A stretch of DNA of 63,195 nucleotides, taken from the NCBI RefSeq assembly GCF_022748595.1, contig NZ_JALDSX010000018.1, forward strand, positions 1 through 63,195, in the 5' to 3' direction. Below are positions 8,734 through 18,534 of this stretch, piece by piece (position 1 is the stretch's first letter; each line of letters begins with the position of its first letter). Below the pieces are notes generated by a model. It had not been told where the DNA came from. It made no database searches and saw only the letters and a list, made by a program, of their open reading frames with translations. Source of the stretch: Brevibacterium sp. ZH18 (GTDB taxonomy: Bacteria; Actinomycetota; Actinomycetes; Actinomycetales; Brevibacteriaceae). The translations under genes and the position numbers were made by a program.

Positions 8734-9579
8734 TTGTCTACGGTTGCCGAGAGCATCACGTCCAGGCTCGAAATGCTCAGCCCCGCAGAGAGGCGGATCG
8801 CGCGTGCCCTGTTGGCCGACTATCCGAGCGCGGGTTTGGAGACGACGGCTTCCCTGGCGGCTGTGGCCAATTCGAGTTCGGCGACGGTGATGCGCTTCTG
8901 CGCCCATCTGGGCTTCGACAGCTTCATCGACATGCAGAGTCAGCTGCGTTCCGAACTCACTAAACGCAACGCGAGCCCGTTGGCGCGAGCGGTAGAGGAG
9001 ACGGCCCGGGACGAGGAGCCGAGTGGATTCAGGGCAGGAGGGGCAGATCGCGCTCGGCTGATCACCCAGACATTCCAACGAGCCCCGCAATCAGAGGTCG
9101 ACCACCTCGTCGATCTGCTTGCCACAACCTCGAACAGGGTCGTCGTTGCCGGTGGCCACTACAGCGGCCTGGTCGGCCGGCTGACTCAGCTTCAACTGGC
9201 CAAGGTGAGATCGGGCGTCGTCTTCCTGGAAGATCCCCAGGGGCGGGATCTGCCGTATGTGGCTGACCTGCGCAGACGGGATCTCCTGTTGGTGTTCGAC
9301 GTGCGTCGCTATCAGCAGCCGCTGTTCGAAGCTGCGAGCGTGGCTAAGAAGCGTTCCGCCTCGGTCGCGCTCATCACCGATCAATGGCTCTCACCGATTG
9401 CCGGCATTGCCGACATCGTTCTTCAGGCCGACGTCGATGTCACGTTCTTCGACAGTCAGGTCGGCTGTCTGGCTCTCGCCGAGGCGGTCGTTCATCAGGC
9501 AGCAACCCGGATCGATGGCGCGGTGGATCGTCTGCGCGACCTGGAAGCACTTCGGCAGGCGGGCGACAGCAGGTCCTGA
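8734..9579 (+). CDS. MurR/RpiR-family transcriptional regulator
   Basis: The 281-residue protein has an N-terminal RpiR helix-turn-helix (LSPAERRIARALL, then SLAAVANSSSATVMRFCAHLGF) and a C-terminal SIS phosphosugar-binding-like domain (about residues 125-260: RVVVAGGHYSGLVGRL, SASVALITDQWLSPIA). The start is TTG 8734, preceded by GAGGAG. RpiR proteins usually sense a metabolite of the pathway beside them, so the likely targets are iaaA-abgT and the M20 gene that flank it. The 3' end carries a 13-bp tandem repeat that begins at its stop codon. Confidence 0.9.
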   Translation: MSTVAESITSRLEMLSPAERRIARALLADYPSAGLETTASLAAVANSSSATVMRFCAHLGFDSFIDMQSQLRSELTKRNASPLARAVEETARDEEPSGFRAGGADRARLITQTFQRAPQSEVDHLVDLLATTSNRVVVAGGHYSGLVGRLTQLQLAKVRSGVVFLEDPQGRDLPYVADLRRRDLLLVFDVRRYQQPLFEAASVAKKRSASVALITDQWLSPIAGIADIVLQADVDVTFFDSQVGCLALAEAVVHQAATRIDGAVDRLRDLEALRQAGDSRS

Positions 9580-9613
9580 CGCGGCGGTCTGACGAGGCGG
9601 TCTGACGAGGCGG
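9577..9613. repeat. 13-bp tandem repeat starting at the rpiR stop codon
   Basis: TGACGCGGCGGTC (9577-9589), TGACGAGGCGGTC (9590-9602) and a partial third copy, TGACGAGGCGG (9603-9613). The stop TGA opens the first unit, and later copies repeat it in the other two frames. Confidence 0.9.
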
Positions 9614-9621
9614 AGCCAGGC

Positions 9622-10850
9622 CTACTTTTTGCCCAGCCGCGACAGTGCCGCGACGACCTGCGCCTTGGTGGCCAGTTCGAGGGTGGGGTCGATGACCGGA
9701 GCGAAGTTCGGTGCGTGGTTGGCAGGGATGTCCGAGTTGATGGTTCCCGCCTTCTCTGCCTCCCGGTATCTGTCCGCATCAGCGCATCCCACCATCCAGT
9801 ACACGTAGGGGACGCCGAAGGCATCGGGAATCTCACTGAAGTCCTCCGATGCAGTGGCCGGGCTGGCCGGCTGGACGACTCCGTCGTCGAAATAGTCAGC
9901 GAACGCTGTCGTGACCGCCTCATTCGCTTCCGCGTCGTTGTCTGTCAGCGGGAACTGATCGTAGTACTCGAACGTCGGCTCCTTCGGGGATCCCGCGGCC
10001 TCGCACTCGCCTCTGACGATCCGTTCGATCGAGGCGATGATCCGGTCACGGACACCCATGTTGTAGGTGCGCAGGTTAAGTAGGAGCTCGGCCCGATCCG
10101 GGATGATGTTCGACTTCGACCCCGAGTTCGAGGCACCGACCGTGACGACGGCGAACTCGCCGGGGTCGGTCTCACGGGAGACGATCGTCTGCAGACGCAG
10201 GACGATCGACGCGGCGAGCACCACGGGGTCGACGGACAGGTGCGGCATCGAACCGTGGGCTCCGCGCCCATGCACCGTGATCTTCACAGAGTCGCCCGCC
10301 GAGAGCACCGGTCCGGCTTTCGTGTTGACCGTTCCCGTCGGCAGCGGCATGACGTGCTGAGCGAACGCGATCTCGGGCTTGGGCACCTTCGACGTCAGAC
10401 CATCGTCGATCTCGCCTTGGCACCGGCGGCGTTCTCCTCTGAGGGTTGGAACAGCGCGATGTAGGTCCCCGACCAGGAGTCCCGGTTGTCATTCATGAGC
10501 CGGACTGCGCCCAACAGGGCGACGATGTGCATGTCGTGGCCGCAAGCGTGCATGACCCCGTCGACGGTCGAGGAGTAGTCGAGACCGGTGTCCTCAGTGA
10601 CAGGGAGGGCGTCGATATCCGCCCGGGCGAGAACGGTCGGACCGTCCCCGTTCTCAAGGACCGCCACGAGACCGGTCTCCGAGACGCGCGTGGCCTTGAG
10701 GCCCATCTCCTTCAGTTCCGATTCGATGCGGTCCGCGGTCTTATGCTCCGCGAGACCGAGCTCGGGCTCGCGATGGAAGTCCTTGTAGAGATCGCGCTGC
10801 CAGTCCAGCTGGGAATCGATCTCGTTCAGGAACTTGATGTCAGTCATCAC
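9622..10850 (-). pseudogene. M20-family amidohydrolase (hippurate/AbgB-like), one-base frameshift
   Basis: Two adjacent frames together make one normal M20D amidohydrolase of about 409 residues. The first (10850 to 10395) ends AAGAKARSTMV. The second (to 9622) resumes with PKPEIAFAQHVMPLPTGTV. Near 10414 the minus strand reads AAGGCGAGATCGACGAT; adding one base after GC restores A-K-A-E-I-D-D-G-L-T-S-K-V-P-K-P. The metal-ligand region HACGHDMHI, the ARADIDALP segment and the dimerisation domain (GRGAHGSMPH) are intact. The start is ATG 10847 after GAGGAG. These enzymes cleave N-acyl or aminobenzoyl amino acids, which fits the nearby AbgT transporter. Either it is a recent pseudogene, or a sequencing error. 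Confidence 0.85.
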
Positions 10851-11009
10851 ATCTCCTCATCGTCGACGGCGGATCGGAACAGTCCGGTCCCTTTTGCCAC
10901 GGTAGCAGGGCCCGGCCAATGCGTCCTGCGTACTCAGACGAACCTCAGTCCTCTGCGATTGAGGCTATCGTGACCGCTCTATCGTGAGGGGGGAGTGTGT
11001 CTGAGACAG

Positions 11010-11639
11010 TCAGGATGCGAGGAGCCCGAGCGACACCAGGTCATTGCGCAGTGCCGTGGCATCAGTGAAGACCACGCCGATGAAGCCGAGTCTCTTCGCC
11101 GCGTCGATGTTCGTCGGCAGGTCGTCGACGAAGACCGTCTGCCGGGGATCGAGGTCGAAGCGCTCGCTGAGGACACGGAATATCGCAGGGTTGGGTTTGA
11201 CGAGGCCTTCCCGCCCGGACACCACGACGTCCTCGAGCTCATCGATCGCCGGTGCAACCTTTGGTGCGTGGTGGAAGGTCTCCGCCGACCAGTTCGAAAG
11301 CCCCAGAAGTCTGATGTCCGCAGCCTTGAGCTCACCGACGAGCTGGGCCATCCCCTCGATCGGACCGGTCAGCGACAGGTCGAAGCGGTCGTAGTAGGCA
11401 GCGATGATCTCGCCGTGACGGGGATCGTTCTGCGAGGCCCGAGCGATGATGTCTTTGACCGGCACCCCACGGTCGGATTCGGTGTTCAGGGAAGCGAAAT
11501 CCGCCTCGGCGGCGAACTGAATCCATTCCTCCCGGCTCATCCGATCGGCGAGTGGACCTGTCTGATCCCAGCCGATGAGGACGTTTCCCAGGTCGAAGAC
11601 GACCGTGGTGGGAGGCATATCGTCGTGGGTCTGGGTCAT
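11010..11639 (-). CDS. HAD-superfamily hydrolase (subfamily IA)
   Basis: This soluble protein of about 209 residues starts at ATG 11639 with AGGCGG upstream. Motif I is VVFDLGNVLIGWD, with nucleophile Asp16. Motif II is LGLSNWS, the conserved Lys is in GLVKPNPAIF, and motif IV is FVDDLPTNIDAA. Note that motif I has DxGN instead of DxDG, as in the YihX/epoxide-hydrolase-N branch of sugar-phosphate phosphatases. The substrate is unknown. Confidence 0.9.
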   Translation of the reverse strand: MTQTHDDMPPTTVVFDLGNVLIGWDQTGPLADRMSREEWIQFAAEADFASLNTESDRGVPVKDIIARASQNDPRHGEIIAAYYDRFDLSLTGPIEGMAQLVGELKAADIRLLGLSNWSAETFHHAPKVAPAIDELEDVVVSGREGLVKPNPAIFRVLSERFDLDPRQTVFVDDLPTNIDAAKRLGFIGVVFTDATALRNDLVSLGLLAS

Positions 11640-11735
11640 TGCGGCACCGCCTGGAGAGAAGAATCGATCCTGGCTTCCCACACTACAGACTGTTCGACTG
11701 CACCAGACCCGACGAGTGGTGTGACTCCGTCAGAG

Positions 11736-11780
11736 GCCGAGAAGTCCGGGAAGACAGGGAAGACCGAGAAGTCCGAGAAG
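11736..11780. repeat. 9-bp tandem repeat, about five copies
   Basis: GCCGAGAAG, TCCGGGAAG, ACAGGGAAG, ACCGAGAAG, TCCGAGAAG follow one another, with decayed copies continuing to about 11798. The repeat lies between the HAD gene and the cold-shock gene. No gene is seen in 11640-11969 apart from this array. Confidence 0.85.
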
Positions 11781-11969
11781 CTGGCCGAGTCCCGAGAAAC
11801 CGTCTGTGAATGCCGAAAAGCGTGTGGTCTCGCTCGGAGCAGGTGAGAACACAAGCTCCAAGCGTGAACACACGCTTTTGGTGTAACTAAATGCAACTTC
11901 GTTCCCGACAGGTGCTCGCTATTGACGAATCAATCGCGATCCGGCCGAGTCCGGAGAGTTACGGAAGTC

Positions 11970-12173
11970 TCAGAGGGGGCGAACGCTGGTGGCCTGGAGG
12001 CCCTTGGAACCCATTTCCGAGTCGAACTCTACGTTCTGACCTTCGGTGAGTTCGCGGTAGCCGGTCGATTCGATGGCAGAGAAGTGGGTGAAGACATCTG
12101 CTGAACCATCGTCAGGCTGGATGAATCCGAAACCTTTTTCTGCGTTGAACCATTTCACGGTACCTGTAGCCAT
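11970..12173 (-). CDS. cspA: Cold-shock protein (CspA family)
   Basis: This 67-residue single cold-shock domain has both RNA-binding motifs, KGFGFIQ and DVFTHFSAI. It is a single-stranded nucleic acid chaperone. An exact paralogue number cannot be given from one copy, so the symbol is a family name. The gene is monocistronic, with a long gene-free stretch upstream that probably holds a long 5' UTR. Confidence 0.95.
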   Translation of the reverse strand: MATGTVKWFNAEKGFGFIQPDDGSADVFTHFSAIESTGYRELTEGQNVEFDSEMGSKGLQATSVRPL

Positions 12174-12815
12174 AATCTTTGTATCCTTATTTTAAACTGG
12201 TGATCGGCGAAGCGATCTGGATGGTCGAACCCCATTGTGGAGTCCGGCTGTTCACACCTTCGGAGACTCGAGGCGATCGACGATGTCGACTGCTCGGTCA
12301 CTTGCCAGTGTGACTTCTCGGCGGATGATCCATGCAGAGTGCACGGGTCCGACGAAAAATTTTGGTGAGACCGGTGTCCCGGAAATCGATCTGAAGTGAG
12401 GAATCCTGATCTCAGGCGAAAGCTGGGAAGTACGGTCTCGATAACGCACCCGATGGTGCTGGACGGAAGCCGAAGAACGGCTGAACTGAAAATTTATGAG
12501 AGGCACGGACGGTAGACACGCGCCAACTTGTCAACAACACGGTGATCAGCGAATCTACCTACGCTTACATCTCCATGCGTTCCGCACAGTTTCGTACGGG
12601 AACAACTCAACTCTAACAGAGGTTTCGACGCTTCGGTGCCAGGAGTTTCGCATATTTTCCCTGACCGGACCGGATGCCGGTTGGATTCCACTCACAGAAC
12701 GGCAGGATCTGTTGTCCCGTGGGCGTTGTCGAATCCGCGTGACGAACCGGGATTCCGCAGCATGCCACCCCGATTTCGACCCTTGAGCGGCCCGACTGCG
12801 GCCTACACTGACATC
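12174..12815. other. 640-bp stretch without a recognisable gene
   Basis: It contains no open frame with protein-like features and no tRNA. On the minus strand a consensus -35 hexamer TTGACA is seen (complement of 12529-12534), but no -10 at a proper spacing. Part of it is likely the 5' UTR of the cold-shock gene. The right end carries the leaderless promoter of the next gene. Confidence 0.5.
12804..12809 (+). promoter_or_regulatory. -10 box TACACT of a leaderless promoter
   Basis: TACACT ends 6 nt before GTG 12816. Confidence 0.6.
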
Positions 12816-13559
12816 GTGTCGATTCCCGAGCTCCTGCCGTTCCTCCTCGGCATCGCCGTCATCGTTGGTATCGCCGTGCTCGTGCTCCGGTTCGCCGAGG
12901 TGGGGCTCGGGTGGCTGCCGGTCGTCGCGATCGTGCGTGCGCTCATCCAACTCGCGCTCGTCGCCCTTCTGCTGCAGGGTGCGCTGAGTGCCTGGTGGAG
13001 CGTCGCCGTATTCGTGGCCCTCATGCTCACCACCGCTTCGGTGACCTCGTTGCGCAGGGCCCGCGAACTCTCGCGCGGCCCGATCGCAGCCGTGGCGGCC
13101 GTCATCATCGGGGCGATCGTGACGATCACCATCGTCCTGGTCTTCGGCCTCGTCGATCGGGAGTTCGAACGCGTCATCGCTGTGGCGGGCATCGTCATCG
13201 GCAACTGCATGACGATCGCCACTCTGTCGATGCGGAAGTTCGCCGCCAATCTGCGCAGCGGCACGGGCGAGGTCGAAGGATGGCTGTCATTGGGCGCCCG
13301 ACCTCGACAGGCCGTGGCGCGCCTGCGGCAGGATTCGATCCGCGAAGCTCTCCTGCCCAATCTCGACCAGACGAAGAACACGGGCCTCGTGACTCTGCCC
13401 GGTGCGTTCGTCGGCGCCCTGTTCGGAGGTGCGTCCCCACTCGAGGCTGCGCAGTTCCAGATCGTCGTCCTCGCTGCACTCCTTCTGGCGGGCGCCATCA
13501 CCGCCGTGGTGGGAACGCAGATCGCCGCGGGTGCCACCAGACTGCCGGTCCCCGAATAG
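12816..13559 (+). CDS. fetB: FetB/YbbM-family (UPF0014) permease
   Basis: The 247-residue membrane protein has about seven hydrophobic segments and the family signature region GIVIGNCMTIATLSMRKF, followed by the cytoplasmic LSLGARPRQAVARLRQDSIREALLPNLDQTKNTGLVTLPGAFVG, read as two neighbouring stretches. In E. coli FetB works with the ATPase FetA in iron homeostasis; no ATPase gene is next to it here, so the partner is elsewhere or absent. The GTG start is chosen because of the -10 box 6 nt upstream and because the first membrane helix then begins at residue 6. Confidence 0.85.
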   Translation: MSIPELLPFLLGIAVIVGIAVLVLRFAEVGLGWLPVVAIVRALIQLALVALLLQGALSAWWSVAVFVALMLTTASVTSLRRARELSRGPIAAVAAVIIGAIVTITIVLVFGLVDREFERVIAVAGIVIGNCMTIATLSMRKFAANLRSGTGEVEGWLSLGARPRQAVARLRQDSIREALLPNLDQTKNTGLVTLPGAFVGALFGGASPLEAAQFQIVVLAALLLAGAITAVVGTQIAAGATRLPVPE

Positions 13560-13680
13560 CCGCGGCGCTCCTCCTCTGCGTCGGCGATGTATCGACACAG
13601 GCTTCCCCCGAGCTGGCGCGAGAGCCGACACGGGAGATGAATTGTGTGCCCCTGTCCAGAGAGTGTTCATGGTCAGGGCC

Positions 13681-13686
13681 TAGACT
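13681..13686 (+). promoter_or_regulatory. -10 box TAGACT of a leaderless promoter
   Basis: TAGACT ends 6 nt before ATG 13693 of the thioredoxin gene. Confidence 0.6.
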
Positions 13687-13692
13687 GCCCGG

Positions 13693-14139
13693 ATGTCTAC
13701 GATCGAAATCACCAAAGACAACTTCGAAACGACCATCAACGACAGCTCCATCCTGCTGCTCGACTTCTGGGCCGACTGGTGCGGGCCGTGCAAGCAGTTC
13801 GCCCCTGTGTATGAAGAGGCCTCCGAGCAGTACTCGGACGTGGTCTTCGGCAAGGTCGATACCGAAGCTCAGCAGGAGCTCGCGGGTCTCTTCGCGATCT
13901 CCTCGATCCCGACTCTTGTGGCCTTCCGCGAGGGGATCGTCGTCTTCGCCCAGCCCGGTGCCCTCGCCGCACCTCAGCTCGAGCAGGTCATCACCGCAGT
14001 CAAGGGCCTCGACATGGACGAAGTCCGTGCTGAACTGGCGAAGCAGGAAGCCGGCGTCGACGCAGAGGCACCTGCCGACGCAGAAGCGTCCGTTCAGTCC
14101 GAGGCGTCCGCCGAGTCTGAGATCGACTCCGCGCGGTGA
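13693..14139 (+). CDS. trxA: Thioredoxin
   Basis: The protein has a thioredoxin fold (about residues 1-108) with active site WCGPCK, Cys30 and Cys33, and the conserved cis-Pro region SSIPTLVAF. It reduces protein disulfides in the cytoplasm; no signal peptide is visible. At 148 residues it is about 40 longer than usual because of an Ala/Glu/Asp/Ser-rich acidic tail (about 112-148). Its stop overlaps the start of the methyltransferase by 4 nt, so the two are translationally coupled. Confidence 0.93.
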   Translation: MSTIEITKDNFETTINDSSILLLDFWADWCGPCKQFAPVYEEASEQYSDVVFGKVDTEAQQELAGLFAISSIPTLVAFREGIVVFAQPGALAAPQLEQVITAVKGLDMDEVRAELAKQEAGVDAEAPADAEASVQSEASAESEIDSAR

Positions 14140-14921
14140 CCACCTCGGGTGAGGTTCCGTCTCACGACCAGGTTGCCTCCCCGGACCACGCTTCGTTTCA
14201 CGACCAAGCTGCCTCTCGCGACCAGTCCGCGTCTCACGCCCAGGCCGCGGCGACAGGAGTCCCTGACTCCGTCGCGGCCTGGGAGGAGCGCTACGCCGGC
14301 AGCGACGCGATCTGGTCGGGGAACCCGAACGCAGCGCTCGTCGCCACGGTCGAAGGACTCATCCCGGGTCGCGTCCTTGACGTCGGCTGCGGTGAGGGCG
14401 CCGATGTCGTCTGTCTGGCCCAGCACGGCTGGGATGCGACGGGAATCGACCTGTCGCAGACCGCCATCGACCGTGCCCGCGCAGTCGCAGCAGAGCGGGG
14501 CGTCACCGCGATCTTCGAGACAGCAGATGTCTCGTCGTGGAATCCGTCAGCCGACGATCCTCGCCGAGGCGGCTATGACCTCGTCGTCGGATGCTTCCTC
14601 CACACCCGGTTGCCCGATACTCGCGCGGAACTCGTCAGCAGGGTCGCGACCCAGGTCGGACCCGGCGGACGACTCCTCCTCATCTCCCACGCGGCCATGC
14701 CGCCGTGGGCTGCCGGCCACGATGACGAGCTGGGCCACGGCCTGTCCCATCATCACGAACCGGTCAGCCCGGAAAGCGACTTCGCCCTGCTGCAGAAGGC
14801 AGATCTGGGGGACTGGGCGATCGAAGTCGGGGAGAACCGCACCCGTCAGGTCGAAGACTCCGACGGTCTGCCCGCCGAACTCGACGACAGCGTACTCTTG
14901 GCCGTCCGCCCGGACGGCTGA
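14136..14921 (+). CDS. Class I SAM-dependent methyltransferase
   Basis: The 261-residue protein begins at GTG 14136, overlapping the trxA stop (GTGA). Motif I is RVLDVGCGEGADVV, with motif II in ATGIDLSQTAIDRAR. The DAxxxxWNP-type middle and the His/Trp-rich LLISHAAMPPW and GHGLSHHHEP segments resemble the TehB/thiopurine-type group. The first 40 residues are a repeat-made, low-complexity tail rich in Asp, His, Gln, Ala and Ser (DHASF, HDQAAS, RDQSAS, HAQAAA), encoded by 15-bp tandem units. The substrate is unknown; coupling to thioredoxin hints at a redox or electrophile stress role, which is inference. Confidence 0.88.
   Translation: MTTSGEVPSHDQVASPDHASFHDQAASRDQSASHAQAAATGVPDSVAAWEERYAGSDAIWSGNPNAALVATVEGLIPGRVLDVGCGEGADVVCLAQHGWDATGIDLSQTAIDRARAVAAERGVTAIFETADVSSWNPSADDPRRGGYDLVVGCFLHTRLPDTRAELVSRVATQVGPGGRLLLISHAAMPPWAAGHDDELGHGLSHHHEPVSPESDFALLQKADLGDWAIEVGENRTRQVEDSDGLPAELDDSVLLAVRPDG
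14160..14252 (+). repeat. In-frame 15-bp degenerate repeats in the methyltransferase N-terminus
   Basis: About six units of a 5-codon motif close to S/R-H/D-x-Q-A make the low-complexity N-terminal tail. The units differ at several bases but keep the frame. Confidence 0.7.
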
Positions 14922-14961
14922 AATTTCGGCGCAGAAGCTGTCCACTGACCTGGGAATTCGC

Positions 14962-14967
14962 TATGAT
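14962..14967 (+). promoter_or_regulatory. -10 box TATGAT of a leaderless promoter for the formate dehydrogenase operon
   Basis: TATGAT ends 6 nt before ATG 14974. Confidence 0.6.
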
Positions 14968-14973
14968 TGAGCC

Positions 14974-17900
14974 ATGGCGCGGTTCAGTCCTCTAGAGTGG
15001 CCGGTTCTCCGGCAGTTCCGCTCGTCCGATACTTCCGGACGCGGCGAGTCAGTGGTGTCTCAGAAAACTCGAGAGACCACCGCGCGCACCACCACAGCAG
15101 ACAAGGTCGTGCAGTCGGTCTGCCCATATTGTGCCGTGGGCTGCGGCCAGAAGATCTTCGTCAAGGACGACAAGGTCATTCAGATCGAAGGCGACCCGGA
15201 TTCGCCGATCTCACGCGGACGCCTGTGCCCCAAGGGCGCGGCCAGCGAACAGCTCGTCAACGCCAACGGACGCATCACGGATGTCCTCTACCGTGCGCCG
15301 AAGGCCAAGGACTGGCAGAAGATCGAACTGAATACGGCGATCGACATGGTCGCCGATCGCTTCATCGAAGCCCGCCGCAACCACTGGGAGGACTTCGACG
15401 ACAAGGGGCACCCCCTGCGTCGCACGATGGGGATCGCCAGCCTCGGCGGGGCGACCATCGACAACGAGGAGAACTACCTCGCGAAGAAGCTCTACACCGC
15501 GGCCGGGGCGATACAGATCGAGAACCAGGCGCGTATTTGACACTCCGCCACGGTTCCCAGTTTGGGAACCTCGTTCGGGCGAGGCGGCGCCACACAACCC
15601 GTCCAGGATATGGCGAATGCCGACTGCATCATCATCCAGGGCTCCAACATGGCCGAGTGCCATCCAGTGGGCTTCCAGTGGGTGACCGAGGCCAAGGCCC
15701 GGGGTGCACGCGTCATCCACGTCGATCCTCGCTTCACGCGCACTACCGCGATTGCCGATAAGCACGTCCCGATCAGGGCGGGCTCGGACATCGTGCTTCT
15801 GGGCGCGCTCATCAACCGTGTCCTCTCCGAAGGCCTGCACTTCGACGAGTACGTCCGTGCCTACACGAACGCGACGAACCTCATCAGTGAGAACTATGAG
15901 GACACGGAGGACCTGGACGGACTGTTCTCCGGATTCGATCCCGAGACGAACTCGTACGACAACTCGACCTGGTCCTACCAGACCGACGAATCGGGGGTTG
16001 CGTTCACCGACCCGACGCTGAGCGACCCGCGGTCGGTGTTCCAGATCCTCAAGCGCCACTACTCCCGCTACACCCCGGAGATGGTGGCCGAGAACTGCGG
16101 CATCAAGCCCGCCGACTTCGAATATCTGGTCGAATCGGTGACGCAGAACTCCGGACGCGAACGCACAACCTGCTTCGCCTACGCAGTCGGCTGGACCCAG
16201 CACTCCCTGGGCGCCCAGTTCATCCGTACCGCCTCGATCCTCCAACTGCTGCTGGGCAACATGGGTCGCCCCGGCGGCGGCATCATGGCACTGCGCGGGC
16301 ACGCCACGATCCAGGGCTCGACCGACATTCCGACCCTGTTCAACCTGCTGCCCGGCTACCTGCCGATGCCCAGCGCCGGGGTTCACGAGACCTTCGAAGA
16401 CTACGTTGCCGCCGTCGGCACGCCGGAGACCCACAAGGGCTTCTGGGCCAACGGCCGCAGTTATGCCACCAACCTGCTCAAGGCCTGGTGGGGCGACGCT
16501 GCGACGAAGGAGAACAACTTCGCCTACGACTATCTGCCGAAGATCAACGGTGCCCACGGCACCTATCAGACGCAGGTGCGCATGCTCAACGACGGCGTCG
16601 ACGGCTACTTCCTGCTGGGCCAGAACCCGGCCGTGGGTTCGGCGAACGGCCGGATGCAGCGGATGGCGATGAGCCACCTCAAGTGGATGGTCGTCCGCGA
16701 CTTCCGCCTCATCGAATCCGCCACCTGGTGGAAGGATGGCCCGGAGATCGCCACCGGAGAGCTTAAGACCGAGGACATCGAGACCGAGATGTTTTTCATG
16801 CCCGCCGCCAACCACACGGAGAAGGCAGGCACATTCACTCAGACGCAGCGCCTCGTACAGTGGCGACACAAGGCCGTCAACGCTCCAGGCGACGCGCAGA
16901 GCGAACTCGACTTCTTCTTCGAACTCGGCCGGCGTGTGCGCGAGAAGCTGAAGGACTCCGATGACCCTCGTGATCGTCCGCTGCTCGACATGACCTGGGA
17001 CTACCCGGTCGATGATGAGGGCGAAGTCGACGCTGAGGCTGTGCTCGCCGAGATCAACGGCTACTACGTCGGCGGCGAGAAGGACGGCCAGCCTCTCGAC
17101 AACTTCAACCAGATGACAGACGACGGCACCACCGCCGGCGGCTGCTGGATCTACGCAGGCATCTACGCCGGCGGCGAGAACATGGCCGCGAGGCGCAAGC
17201 CGCGCAGCGAGCAGGACGAGACCGCTGCCGAATGGGCGTGGGCCTGGCCGGCGAACCGTCGCATCCTATACAACCGAGCCTCGGCGGCACCGGACGGCAC
17301 ACCTTGGTCGGAGCGCAAGAAATTCGTCTGGTGGGACGAGGAAGCCGGCAAGTGGACGGGCAAAGACGTGCCCGACTTCCCGATCGACCGAGCACCCTCG
17401 GCTCGCTCGAATCAGGCGCACGGTGGTCCCGCGAACCTCGACGGCGATGATCCTTTCATCATGCAGGCCGACGGCAAGGGCTGGTTGTTCGCCCCCAGCG
17501 GCATGGTCGACGGACCGATGCCCACGCACTACGAGCCGCAGGAATCGACGGTGAAGAACCCGCTCTACGACCAGCAGAGCTCACCGACCCGCCTGGTCAT
17601 GCGACGCGAGGACAACCTGTCCGCGCCCGGTGCCGGCAACCCCGGTTCCGAGGTCTACCCGTACGTGTTCACGACCTACCGCCTGACCGAACACCACACC
17701 GCGGGCGGCATGTCGCGCTGGCTGCCGTACCTCTCGGAGCTGCAGCCGGAGATGTTCTGCGAGATCTCGCCGGAGCTCGCCGCCGAGGTGGGCCTTGAGC
17801 CCTACGGTTGGGCGACCTTGGTCTCCCCGCGCGCTGCCATCGAGGCCCGCGTGCTCGTGACGAAGAGGATGACGCCGCTGACGATCGGCGGGAAGACCAT

Positions 17901-18534
17901 CCACCAGATCGGTCTGCCCTATCACTGGGGCGTCGGCGGCGACGCCACGGTCGAGGGTGACTCCGCGAACGACCTGCTGGGTGTGACGATGGATCCCAAC
18001 GTATTCATCCAGAACAGCAAGTACGTGGCTGGAACGATCATGCCGGGCAGGCGTCCGCGCGGGCCTGAGCTTGTCGACTTCGTCGAGAAGTACCAGCGTG
18101 AAGCCGGACTGAGTCCAGAGTCGGGCAACCAGCTCGTGACGGTCTCCGATGAGGTGGTCGCCGAGTCCCACGCCGCGGAGTCGCAGGCCAGCAAGGGTGG
18201 ACATCCGCATAGGGGCGGAGATTCGGCCGTCGGTGTCACCCCCGGGCGCACCTTCGGTGACGAAGCGACCGACAGTGCCGACGATCGCTCGGGTCGTGTC
18301 GATCTTCGACCCACCGATTCCATCGATGAGAACAGTACCGAGACCGTGGGCGCGAATCGTGCGGACGACGGGGACCCGACCAATGGGGACCCGGACCGCG
18401 GCTACATCGGCAAGGATGCTGACAGTGCTCAGAAGGGCAACCTCGGCGAGGGCGCACGTGACTTCAGTGGCCGGAATGACGAGGCTGCTGACACGAATAC
18501 GGTGGACAATAGAGGAAACGAGGAGGAGGACTGA
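14974..18534 (+). CDS. fdhA: Selenocysteine-containing formate dehydrogenase, catalytic subunit (molybdopterin)
   Basis: The gene reads through an in-frame TGA (codon 189, 15538-15540) as selenocysteine, giving about 1186 residues; without readthrough only a 188-residue stub would form. The N-terminal 4Fe-4S ligands are Cys50, Cys53, Cys57 and Cys85 (CPYCAVGCGQK and RLCPKG). Residues around the Sec read NQARI-U-HSATVPSLGTSFGRG, matching FdnG/FdhF-type enzymes where Sec binds Mo or W and is followed by His. The molybdopterin domains fill the middle (for example GQNPAVGSANGRMQ) and the C-terminal MGD-binding domain (about 900-1045). There is no Tat signal, so the enzyme should face the cytoplasm. 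The last 120 or so residues are an unusual, acidic, disordered-looking tail. The stop overlaps the start of fdhB (TGATG). Confidence 0.95.
15538..15540 (+). other. In-frame TGA read as selenocysteine (residue 189)
   Basis: The frame upstream and downstream is the same, and the protein match continues without a break across TGA. The genes selA, selB, selC and selD are all present in this window, so recoding is well supported. Confidence 0.95.
15552..15570 (+). promoter_or_regulatory. SECIS-like hairpin directly after the UGA
   Basis: GGTTCCCA (15552-15559) pairs perfectly with TGGGAACC (15563-15570) around the loop GTT, whose centre lies 21 nt after the UGA. Bacterial SECIS elements sit in this position, are read by SelB, and usually carry a G-U in the apical loop, which fits. 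The hairpin lies inside the coding sequence. Confidence 0.8.

Noticed and set aside
12252..12691. Two minus-strand ORFs of 65-84 codons upstream of the cold-shock gene
   Set aside because: No recognisable domain or good start; more likely 5' UTR and promoter of the cold-shock gene.
12911..14152. Plus-strand frame of about 410 codons through fetB and trxA
   Set aside because: It runs out of frame through two recognisable genes and is Arg-rich nonsense.
15211..16869. Long antisense open frame of about 550 codons over fdhA
   Set aside because: It mirrors the codon bias of the strong plus-strand fdhA gene, has no domain-like content, and fdhA is certain.
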